Origin: Acanthornis magna
Lineage: Eukaryota; Chordata; Aves; Passeriformes; Acanthizidae
Reading direction: 5' to 3'
DNA: 64,000 nucleotides
Assembly (NCBI GenBank): GCA_036785705.1
Contig: JAWUZG010000032.1
Coordinates: forward strand, 14,650,001 to 14,714,000
Positions 37,701 to 49,600 of this stretch are shown here, in pieces. The notes below the pieces were generated by a model. The model saw only the letters and a program-made list of their open reading frames with translations. It was not told the origin of the DNA and made no database searches. Both the position numbers and the translations under genes were made by a program. Positions within the stretch are counted from its first letter, which is position 1. The number at the start of each line of letters is the position of its first letter.

Positions 37701-40700
37701 TGTTCAGCCGAAAGGGTGAGGGTAACTTCCCTGTATTACAAGGTATCAATTTTAACTTCTCTTTAAAGGATAATTCAAATGGTACAATGTGATTGCTCTC
37801 AGGCCAGATGTTGGTATGTTCAGTTTTCGCTGTAAGGTCACTCTGTGGTTGGGTCAGGAACAGAATCTGTGAGAAATGTGATCTCCCCCTCAGAAGAGCA
37901 CCACTGTAATCCCTGTGTCTTAACAAGCATGACTGGGCCAAGATGCACTGAGAATATGTTCAATTACACGTAGCCTTTGCACAACATTTAATCTACAAAC
38001 TATTTTGTAAAGACCAAGTGAAAAATCTTCATGCCACCTACCTGGAAACATGTAGTTGCACTTTTTCACTTTCATTTTGCGAAACATTATGCTGAGTGTT
38101 GAGTATCCCGAATCTCCTTTGGTTTCCAGAATAAGCCTATGGCTTTTCTAGAACTCTGCCTTTAAATGATTTAGCAGCTTTCATATACACATCACTAGTG
38201 TATATATAAAGACATAGTTCCTTCCCCTATGAGTTTTAAATCTGAACTCCTTATCCAGCAAACATTTCTCTGCATATTATATTTTTATATGTGTGAGAGG
38301 TTCACATTAAACTTCCACTGGGAAATATTTACAGAAAGACCACACCTGCTGAGCTTCAACCTTCTGGCAAGTGCACTATAGAGGCCTAATGGGAATTCAT
38401 GGAGAAAAAGGTTGCCTGCATTTTAAAAGGGTGTGAACCCTCCAAGCTCTGAAGCTACGTGCAAGTTCATATTTAGATAACCTGAAAGCTCTGCATATAA
38501 ATTGTCAGGGAGAATTAATGAATGGTGCATGTGCAATATATCAAATATTTGGTGTCTCAGCCACTATTTTCATATGCACCAAAGTGCACGTGTGTTCGTT
38601 ACTGAGGGTTGCAAACAATGAGACATGTTTAAAGTTTAAAAACACACATTATTTAAATGTATCTGAATGCGGAAACCAGTGACCCACTTTCTTTAATAAC
38701 TGGGAAGCACTTTTTTTGTTTCATCAGGGTTTCTAAAGGGGTTTGTTAATCAAGAAGTCCTGAGACAGTTCATACTAGAATTTGATACTGACATTTTAAA
38801 AAAATAAAATGCAAGTTCTATCTCAGCCATGGCTTCAGTTTCTAATTTTTTTACCTTGGCCACATTTTTTCATGGAATCTACTGTAATGTATTTTTAAGA
38901 AGTTATGTCATATTTTATGAAAGAAAAACACTATGTATGTAGTATTTATCGTTTATCTTGCCTGTGGACTCCATGCTACAGCTGTAAATCTCACATTTCT
39001 TCTTTCTTGTTTACTTCTGATGACAGGCAGTATGAAGGCATCAATGGCTTTGGCATAGTATGTATTATTTATTTATGTCCTCAAGTTGTTAGCAGTTCCC
39101 TTAATAAGACTGAATGCTCTACAGCTCTCTCCAGCCTTGCAAGTGGTTCTCAGTCCCCTTTCCCTTCTGACCCCAAGCTCCTTAATAGGTCTATTCTTTC
39201 ATTTGGGGTTAAGGTACAGCATGTCTCATAGTTTTACCTTCTGAATCTTCTCCCTTACACCTATAGATGGCATTCTTATGAATTTGTAGCATGATGAGCC
39301 TTCCCTGTAGTTTCTAAAAATATGTTTGATATCTCAAAATACTTTCTCTCAAATGGTGATCCAGATTCCTGGACACCATCGGTTTAATTCAAGATATATT
39401 AAAGAGGCCGTGCATGAAGTGAAGGCTTTAAATCTGCCTTTATATTTAGCTTCTTTTTTTTTCACTGCTAACTGACCCATGTATTGTAACAGCCTGCTCA
39501 TTTCTAAAGAGCATCTAAAGAGATCCTGTCTCCTGCAGAGGCTGCTCCACTATGAACTCCCTCCTGCGAGTTGCTGAGTGCTCTGGCCCTGGTTCATCGA
39601 AGTCTTTAGATAGTTAGCTGCTGGACTAAGACCAGTGCCTAACACTTTTCAGGATATAACTTTGCTCCAAGAAGGATTGTTCACCCTTTACTCCTGTTAG
39701 AGGGTGGGTCCTAAATAAAGGAAATAACCCTGTCTTTCTGTTTTGGTTGTCTGGCAGGAGAGAAACTATAAACCTAGACTGGAGGACTTTAAAGTCAGCT
39801 CAACTTACAATATTCCATCTTCTTTGGTCTCTAATGATGTTAAGGTTATGATAAGATCTATATTTCTGTGTAGAAGTTAAATTAATAGCAAAAATAAATT
39901 AATACTGAAAAATAATCTAACACATTCTAACTTTGTTATTATTTCATCAAGCAATAATGAACTAGGAATTTAGCCAGTATATTAAAAATATACTTAATAA
40001 ATCTTACATTATCCTTGTGTCTCCCTTCCAAATCAGCATATTTCATGATTCTGTGAATTAAGCACTTAGATGCATGTGGACTTCACAGAAAAACAGTGAA
40101 GTAATTGATTCACGTATGATTACTAGTGTACCAATTAAAAACAAATCTTTTATTGGAAGACAGCACAACTTTGAGTTACAATTTACATAGTAATTCAATC
40201 CATGAATTGAGAGGAGAATAGAAAACCATCTCAAACATACCATGCATATGTCTTCAGGAAAGGAAAAATTTTGAATCGTCTAACTGGCACTCATATATAC
40301 ATTGCATTTTAGTGTGAAAAAGGAGGATACGTTTTAAATGTGGCAGTGGTTCCATCCCAAGTCGTTCACTTCTGTAGCTATAGCTGCTTGTGGAGGCAAC
40401 ACAGTAAAGCAGATCAGCAGCTCAATTTAATTAAAATTAACTATTTTCCAGTGGATTTTTCCTAAGTGAAATAATTATCTTCACTCTGTATGACACACAC
40501 AGGGCTATATACCAGCATGTAGAAGTGATGCAAAAAGGCTGGAGGCGTGAAATGCCAGCAATAACTTCAATTGGTAGTCGCACTCTATGATATACTTGTT
40601 CCTGAGGTACCAGTGGAAACCTGCAAATTTGTTTTCAGTGTAAATGGAAAACAAGTATTAAAAAGACCCTTTCTTGGTAGATAGAAGAGCTCTGTAGTTG

Positions 40701-41074
40701 ACTCTGAAAAGAGCTTGACCTTCTGCCAGAGACCCTGGCTGTGGACATGAGCAATCTTGCAATTACTGGCTGTTCCATTTGTCTGCAAATATATTGTTAT
40801 AGAGAATGTTGCAAAGATATGTTTCTTCAGTCTGTGAAGTAGTTGCATGAGAAAAGCCAGCCAGAAGGGCTGGAATGAAAAGCAAAAACATTCAAAAAGA
40901 ACTGAAGTTATTAAGGCATAACATGCTATGTTATGTTTATAATTTTATTTCTTAGGAAGGGACTTAGACGTGTTTGCAAATACTACTTACTAACTATTCT
41001 GCAGTGACTGTACTTGTCCCCTGACTAACTAATTTAACTCTTCAGTTTCAGTTTTCATGTAATCTCACACTTCC
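34776..41074. other. Intergenic, AT-rich, no recognised gene
   Basis: Over 6 kb without recognisable repeats or coding signature. The longest frames are about 108 codons (38905-39231 plus) and 100 codons (35213-35515 minus), both featureless. AT-rich homeodomain-type cores recur, as in many non-coding regions. Confidence 0.5.
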
Positions 41075-41888
41075 CAGATGCTGGAGCAGAGATTCCCCTG
41101 CAGCCCATTGTGCAGATCATGGTGAGGCAGCTGTTCCTCAATGGAGGTCCATGGTGGAGCAAATATTATCCATTGTGGAGCAGAAATCCCATGGAGGACC
41201 TCACTCTGGAGCAGGAGGATGCCTGAAGGAGACTGTGACCCTGTGGTAACCCTGTGCTGGAGCAGGCTTCTGGCAGGATCTGTGGCCTCATGGAGCGAGG
41301 AACCCGTGGTGGAGAAGGTTAGCTGGCCCCATAGGGGACCCATGCTGGGACAGCTTGTCCCTTAAAGGCTGAACCCTGTGGGAGGGAACCACACTGAAAC
41401 AGTCTGTAGAAAACTGCAGCCTGTGGGGAAGACCCACATTGGAGAAGTTTGTGAAGGACTGTCTCCTATGGGAGTGACCTCATGCTGGAGCAGGGGAAGA
41501 GTGTGAGGAATTCTCCCCTGAGGAGGAAGGACTGGCAGAATCATGTGACAAATTGACCAAAAACCCCATTCCCCATCCCTCTGCACTACCAGAGGTGAGC
41601 AGGTTGAAAATTCAGAAATGAAGATGACCCTGAGAAGATGTAGGAGTGGAGGGAAGGTGGGTTTTAGATTTGTTCTTATTTCTCATTATACTACTCTCAT
41701 TTGATTGACAAAAAATTAATTTCCCTAGGTTGAGCCTGTTTTGCCCATGGCAGTAATTGCTGTCTCCCTTGCCCTCATCTCGACCCAGGAGCCTTTAGTT
41801 GTATTTTCTCTCCCATGCCCAGGTGAGGAGGGGAGTGACAGAAAAACTTTTGTGGGTGCATGGTGTCCAGCCAGGCTCAACCCACCTC
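41075..41888 (+). mobile_element. LTR-type endogenous retrovirus repeat, second family, plus orientation
   Basis: The right half is an avian LTR family I recognise: a 'tttgattgacaaaaaattaatttccc' promoter or poly(A)-side block, 'ttgagcctgttttgcccatggcagtaattg', 'ctcatctcgacccaggagcc', and an end close to 'gtccagccaggctcaaccc'. The left half (41080-41560) consists of loose reiterations of CTGGAGCAG/ATGGAG motifs about 45-60 bases apart, typical of the U3 of this family. No internal retroviral genes were found. The left boundary is approximate. Confidence 0.75.
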
Positions 41889-44800
41889 TGTCAATAAAAA
41901 GACATTTTGTAAGTGCAGTCTTTGGACATGGGACATGACAGCATTTGTAATGTTATCCAGATAATCTGTAGTGATTTAAAATCCTATTGTAGTTTCTGTA
42001 TCACTAGTTTTATGATTTGATTAAAATCCAGCAGAGCATTAAGGATTAAATTTGACTGAGGATGAATGATTTACAATTAGTTAGAAAAAATAAAGGTATT
42101 AAAGAATGTGCCAGGTTAATTTATTTGACAAATGAGTGTAAAGCTACTTACACAAACATTTCAGAACAGAGCAGCACCTGGTTGGTAATAAATTTTGTAG
42201 AAGCAATGAAAAAAGTAATTAGTTGAGAACTGTAAAAACTATGCCAGGAGGTATAGCTAAGATCTACCTCATTAGGAATGCAGGGGTTGACTTCCACTGC
42301 ACCCCACCGTTGTGCTGGGTCCCTCCTGTGACTGACCCAGTGTGTGACAGTCTGTAGGCCGAGAAATCCACTGGTAGGGAAGATAAAAGGGCATGCTTTG
42401 CTTGGCAGTTAGGGCATCATTTGGTGATATCCAGCCTGGAATTTGTACAATTAATTTGTATTACACCATCTGGTAATGCCAAGTGTTTAGTGTTTTCCAT
42501 TCTTATGTCAATAATACTTCAGAAATGTTAACATCTAGCTTTCTAAAACACTACATGTTCTTAATTTGTTTATGTTGGCAACATTTGTTATTTTACAGTA
42601 GTGTAGGAAATACCTAGTGATGGCTGATTTAAGCCACTCATTGTCTGTTTTAATTTGATCATGATTTTGCTGTATCAACATGATCAACAACATAATTTGC
42701 AGCACTGTAAATGTAAAGTAACAAACTGTTACAAAAAGTCTAACTATGCATATTTATGTCTGTGGGTACTGTTAGCTTAGGTTGTTGTATTTAAATATTA
42801 TGATATATTCGTATGTTCCATATCCATTTCTTCATGTATGCATTAATCGTGTTTCATATATTTTGACAGTCCTAAGCATTTTACTTAAACTTCTAAACTT
42901 TAAATAAAAGGTATTGCTAGGCTTCTGGGCACACTGAAGTGGGAAGACAAAGAGACAATAACCTGTACAGATGATAATATTTAGCCATTTCTACCTTCCA
43001 TTAAGGACAATGTACTTTTTTTTGTTGACTTCTTCAGCATAGAGGCTATTGCCTCTGTGTCTGGGGGGTTTTGTAAATATCTTCTCAGCAGGTGGGAAGA
43101 ACATGGTGATTATGGGACAGGCAGTACAAATGAAAAATATATCAATGCTATAACTGACAAATAAACAAACCACAATTTTACTATAGAAACCACACAGGCT
43201 ACCTCTGCATTATTGCTAATCTCACTCAGTCTCTGAGACACAGGGTCTGAATCCCTCCTTCTCTCTGTGGGCCTCAGGGCTTGAGGATGGTAACTGTTAT
43301 GGCTCCCTAAAGACAGTTGTACTTCCCTTTGCAGTCCTTGACTCTTCTGGGAGCTGCATTTCCCACAAGGAGCAGAAACACCTATTTTGTTACAAGAGCA
43401 GTGCCCCACTAAGAACATACCTAGGGAACAGCCATGTAACTTCCCCTGAGAAATGTATTCTTTCCCCTAATCTTTGCTTTATAATTCTTGTTATTAAGAA
43501 AGGTAATGATAGGGGACTTCAGCTAATCAAAGGCTATCATCAAAATCAGACATGAACTGAGGAAGGCCATTCTAACTCCACCCTCCAACACTGGGCTTTT
43601 GCCTAAACTTGCAAAAGTTTCCCATTGTACCAGAAAAGGTCACAGGGAGGTTTCTGGCCTCTCCCAGAACTACAACTTTCTGTCCCTGGGAGTGGTCAGA
43701 GAAAGTCTGGGAGTTAGCAATGAGCACTGTTCTGCTTGAATCTTCTGGGTCCAGCCCAACCTACAGGTTTGGGTGCTCCTAAAATGCAATTGTAGATACT
43801 CTTTTGAATGGTGGAAATAATCACTGTCCACATAATATCCTAGTGGTCACAGTAGCTACCAAGTAGTTTGGAGCCTTTTGCTCACCTCCCTTCTCAGCCT
43901 AGAGCGGCTTGATTGCTTCATAATCTTTCACAACTTCCACACCTCACAAGACAGGAGGTGCATTTACATTAAAAGCCTGGAACAGATTTTTCTTCCGTGA
44001 ATTTGTCCAAACCACTTTTGATTAATATGAACTTTTAGAATCCACAACATTTAGGGAGATTCACAGGTTATGTATGCATGCAAAGGTATTTGTTTTGTTT
44101 GTTTTGGATCTGTTACCTGCTTGTTTCATTTGAAGTTGCTTCTATTGAAAAAGATAGTGAAAAATCATACCCTATTTCCTATCCATGCTACACAGGATTT
44201 TATAAACCTTTCTCTTTTTCTCCTAGATCGGCTGCTGTCCAGACTGAGTTTTCCATTTTCTCATACTGAACCTGTTTGATACTCTTCACCCTCTTTATTG
44301 CCATTCCCTTTATTTATTTTAAAATTTCTGAGATGGATGAAGAGAATTACATTTCATATTCAAGATGTGGGGTAACTGCAAATTTATTTTATGGTAGCAT
44401 AATACTGTTTTCCTCTTTTTCTGTATTCTTTCCTAGTACTTCCTAACTTTATGTTTGCTTTGACAGCTTGTTTGACCATGAGGTAGTATTTTCATAAAAG
44501 TATCTATTTATATGGCATGATTTCAGGCCATAATGGTAATTATATATTCTAGGTATACTACTCTATGTGTTAAGCTGAAATTGTTTCTTCCCATACATGT
44601 CACTTTAACATTTGCCACATATTTTTTGGCAGCTCTTCATATTGACCACAATTTTTAATTTACCTCACTCACTAAGAATACCAGTAAACATTGTCTGTGG
44701 CGCCTAATTTGTTCTGGAAGGCCTTTCTTGGATTTAGCTTATGTTGTAAGAGTTTGAAAGAAGAGAGCGTACTGAAAGAGGAAACCAAGAAACTCATGCC

Positions 44801-46498
44801 CATAGGAAGAAAATGTTTCCCTTCCTTCGCCTTCCACACTGGGCTCTAGCTACTTTTAGAAACAGAAGACCTCACAAGACTTGAAAGGGGATGATTAGGT
44901 AAGAGTGGTACCTTTCTTATTTCTTAAGAAATTGGATGTCTTCTGCAGTTAGAGAGACCTAATACATCAGCCTTCATGTATCATCTCCATGAGCGCAATT
45001 GCCAGGATGCTTTTCATCAAACTTCAGAAGAATTCCCCAAGAAAACAAACCATTTTCCCAGATGCCTAGACCTGAGAATGCAGAATGCCATATTAAGAGT
45101 AGGTAGCAAAAAGCTGAAGTCAAAGCTTATATATAAAAACTTGCTCTCAGTAAATTGAAAGGGAATTTGGCTGTTTCCTTTAATGAATGTGGTGGTATGG
45201 CTTGGGAATGTGCCTCCCAAGCAGGCATGAGGATGCTGGAGTGCTCCCTTTCTCATCCAGCATCCAGGTTCCCTGATTCCCTACTCCTCTTTGCAGCAGC
45301 CTTCTCAGCCCTTTTCACTTCTCACATAGAATTAATGCTGACCTTGTACAGAAAAACTGATTCCTCATACATCTTCTTCCCTTTTCCACCAACCCCTGCA
45401 GCCACTAACCCTAAACCTATGCCAAAGATTTCTTGTACTAGAAGTCTTCTTTCCTCTGGGAACAGGAGCCCAGGGGGAATTTCCTGCCTCCTTATCTCAA
45501 GCAGGCATAGGTTCTCATTTGCTAATCCCGTCCATGTCCTCAGGCACGCATTCCCAGACTCAAGAGTTTTCTCTGATTTCCTCCTGCCAAGCCTGCTGCA
45601 TTCAGTGATTGATCTTGTATCTAATTTCACTAGTCACAGTTTTCCTTGGCAAAACTGTAAAGGGTTTTCATTTGCTGATGTTGTTTGTCTAGTTAATTAT
45701 TGGTTTTGGGGCTTTTTTTCATATGCTTGATATCTCTGCAATGCAATATCTCTGTTAATGCAATAGCTATTAACAGAATTGTGGTTAGTCCATTAAAATA
45801 CAAAATGTTGAAATACATTATAATATTCTGCTTTTGCCCTTAATTACTGAAGTATTTTATATACTTTCATATCATTTATAATGAGAAGGAGTTTGATAGC
45901 CAGATACAGTAAAAATATTAAGGTATTCCAAAATCAAATCAAAACCCAATGCTGTTTTCATTTGAAACCTGAAATTACAAGTCTAAGTTTGACAGGAAAT
46001 ACTTACTCACACAGACAGCTGAAGGAATAGTGACTATGTGAAACACTTACGTGATTAAACCAGCTCATGAAATTCCCTGTCCTTACAAATTTTGTGTCCT
46101 GTTTTCAGCTATGACATAAGTGTTATAGCACCAAGATATGACAAGATATGAGGCAAGTCTTAGTATTAATGATAGCCAAAAAGGAGAGCCCTTTTGCATG
46201 AGTAGAATCTGAAGGAGGATATCTTGCAGATGTCTTTATTCTGCCATTCATTTATGTAAGAACAGGTCAAACATGAATGACATTTATGTGGATTTTTTGC
46301 ATTCCTCAAAATCACGAAGTGACAGGATAAGTCTATAAACTAAAGACTGCTGCTTAATTTTCTTTCTGTTAGCAGCTGGATGTTATTTCAATCCTGAGGT
46401 TTATATAGACCTTTCACAATTTTTATGCATAGGATGATTTTGTACTGGAATTCCAGAACAGTGGAAAACAAGGAAATGAAATACAAAACTATCATGAG
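41889..46498. other. Intergenic, unassigned
   Basis: AT-rich with two less AT-rich patches. The patch at 43230-43780 carries 'gggagctgcatttcccac' and 'cccagaactacaacttt' strings reminiscent of old DNA-transposon ends. The patch at 45180-45650 is open on both strands (191 codons plus, 102 codons minus). Neither could be assigned to a gene or repeat family. Confidence 0.45.
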
Positions 46499-46630
46499 AA
46501 AGGAAGGAAGGAAGGAAGGAAGGAAGGAAGGAAGGAAGGAAGGAAGGAAGGAAGGAAGGAAGGAAGGAAGGAAGGAAGGAAGGAAGGAAGGAAGGAAGGA
46601 AGGAAGGAAGGAAGGAAGGAAGGAAGGAAG
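46499..46630 (+). repeat. Pure (AAGG)n microsatellite, about 33 units
   Basis: About 132 bases of uninterrupted AAGG/GGAA tetranucleotide, flanked by slightly impure purine sequence. The long plus-strand frame of repeated KEGR and the minus-strand frame of repeated LPSF are translations of this repeat, not proteins. Confidence 0.97.
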
Positions 46631-49600
46631 GGAAAGAAGAAAATCTGCCATTTCTGTTAAGCTAGCAAATGTAAAAGCTCAAAAGCCAATTTTCTTGCAA
46701 TTAATTTGGATACATGGCTTGATAAGGAGAATGACAACACAGAACACCAATATCTCTTCTCTTTCTTGGTGTGAACAACCACCCGTCAAGACCTGGAATT
46801 TTTCTCCTCTTAATCTGTTCTTTCTTACAGAGAAGTGTAAAGCAGTGATATGGGAAAACAGAATGATAAAATTTTAAGTGTATTTATTGTGAGATATTTA
46901 GTCTCAATCTCTGATACATATTTTGAAAGTGATAGAACAGTGTTGATCCAATCTTGCCACAAAAGACAAAACTCTGGAAATCTTCAAGAGACAGATTCCA
47001 CTTTAAAAAAGGATCTGATTACCATTCCCATCTATAGAAATGTTTCATGATAAAAGTATCCTAAAAAATTACAAAGGAAGCATTAGGACCACAGCCTCCA
47101 AGTTTTCAGATGCTACTCTAAAAATCTTTGGATTTTAATCCTTTTAGTAAGTATTCATAGTTATTTCTCCACAAGAACACAATTATTACATGGAGGATAA
47201 ATAATCTAAAAAGTTATTATTACCTTGCTGTTTGGGTTTATTTCTTTAAATCTGTCAAAATAATTTATTCTTCAATAAATCTTCTAATTCTAAAATGTTG
47301 ATAATTTTTTTAAGAAACTACATTTCAAAATTATCTTCAATTGCAGTTATTCACAACCCAAATCCAGAAAAATGTTCATCAGTAGGAGGCAGTTGCTATA
47401 AAATAGCTCATGATTAAGTGCACCACAGTGAGAATGGGATTTGCCTCATCTAAATTTAGCCACCTAAGTGTTTGGCAACTGTGAAGTATTCTGAAAAGGT
47501 AACTTTAGGCATTCAAGCTAATCTTTCTGGGCTCCCTCTATAGTTTTCTGCAGATTCAGAGCCAAAACGCCTAACTGGTCTGCAGAGACCTTTAAAAGCT
47601 TAAGTAAATGATTCTCCTTTGTCCCACATGCCTTACTAGCCCTTCTTGTCTTCAATCTAGTCATAAAGTTTTCTTTAATAGCTCCTAGAAACAAAAAGCA
47701 TCTCACCTTAAAACAGACGAAGTGGACAAAGCTGAAGAATATTATAAACCTGTAGATTGAGTTGCTTTTTTCCCTCCATTGCTAAATACAATTTCTGGCA
47801 GAAAATCCAGAGAAAGACAATTAACTTAGTGAAAGATACAGAAAGTTTGTGTCAGAGGCACTGACAGCCTTGAAGTAGCTTATGTCTATGTCTCTCAGAA
47901 AGACATCCAAATTGGATACCTGGAAGAAAATAATTTGCAATTACTTTTACTGTGGTCCTGTCTTAGCTGAAATTAATGAACAATGGACATGTATCAAGTT
48001 TAAGCTTGTCCTGAAGTTTTAGTTTGCACTGAAATAGTTGACTTAGAACAATGACTGGAATGAACAAAAACAACAGTGAGGCATCTGATTCTGGTAGCAC
48101 TTATTCCATTACACTGATATTGATACACTTCATGCATTATAGCATTAAGAAAACAATTGGCAAAATGAGGCGAGGCAGGTCATTAAGTTTTAAATGAAGG
48201 CTACTTCACACAATTTATTTTATTGTATTAATTTTTAAGAAGCTCATTATGACACTATTAGTTTAGTTATTTTAATATTTTTATGCAAACTGAAATTCAT
48301 GACTTACTAGCTATATAAATTTTATGGGCTCATTCTCTGTGTTGCTAAAACTGCCATGATGTCAATCCATGTGCAATTTAATTTTTAAAGAATGCGTTGG
48401 AAAAAACCAACAGCTATGATAACAATGGGCTGTGAGAGAAATAACTCAAATGGCAATTTTTCCTTGGCATATACTTTAATGGTTTTATATTATGTGGAGC
48501 TTAGGTCAATTAAATGTAAAATCAGATCTTTGCTATTAGTTCTTTCTTATTAAATGGGTATAAACCATACAGTGCAAAAATTAACAAAGCTCCACATATT
48601 CTCCCTTAGCTACTATGCTTGGTGCTGTGATAGGGCTACTGATTGTGGGTTTGTTCAGCTGATTTCCAGCATGTTCAGGGAATACAAGATGCTTTGGGGT
48701 GAATGAGTCTTAACAATGAGGCTTGCAGCTGTTTCTGTGAGCTTGTGAATGCCCAAACTGGGCAAAAATACCCAGAGTAGATCATATGGCTATCACCTAT
48801 TTATTTAAAATTAGCAGCCTTTTTTTCTGTAAAGGCAGCCCGAGACTCTATTTTTCACTTTCTCTACCATCTGACTGCAGTAGTGGCTATCCCACAAAAG
48901 TCATCCTCTACAGGACTTTTTCTAACTACTTTTCCATCTTCAGGAGAAATGGCAATCTCAATTTGATCTTGATGAATTTTTTCAGCCCATAAATAAGGAC
49001 CTGGTCACTCTTTATCAATCAGCAATGCCCAAAACCTGCTGATATTTCATCAATTACAAGACAAGATTCATCAAGTAAAACACCTGAGAAATGCAAAGAG
49101 GGGCCAGTGGTGAGGGAGGGTGAAAGCCCAGCAGGCTCCATTGTGGGTTCTCCATCCTGTGAGATGTAGCAGATTAACTGCACAACTATAAAGCACAAAA
49201 CTTTTTTTTGCAATTGTGTAATAACACTGCATACAAAATTTAGGAAGCCATTTAAGACTAGCTAAATTGATTTTAGGGCTTTAGCTAATGAACTGTAGCT
49301 AGGGACTAAAATCAACGTGGGTAGAAATATCTCTGCCAACTATTTCAATTTCACTGTTGTGTGCTGGGAATGAAGGAAGAATAAGAACGTTTTGACTAAA
49401 CCAATTTAATTTTTTACTAGCAGGGTTAATAAATAAATTTTCATTCTTTTAACTTCTGTGATTTGATTACCACCTTTCTGAGCCAGGTGATCTGGACAAA
49501 TGATGACTTAACCACGTACTATTTTTACCCACTGAACTTTTAATTCAATATTAGTTTAAACCTTGATTTTAAAATTAGCTTAATTTCTGCATAGACTATT

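Noticed and set aside
46388..46877. KEGR-repeat (plus) and LPSF-repeat (minus) proteins
   Set aside because: Direct translation of the (AAGG)n microsatellite.
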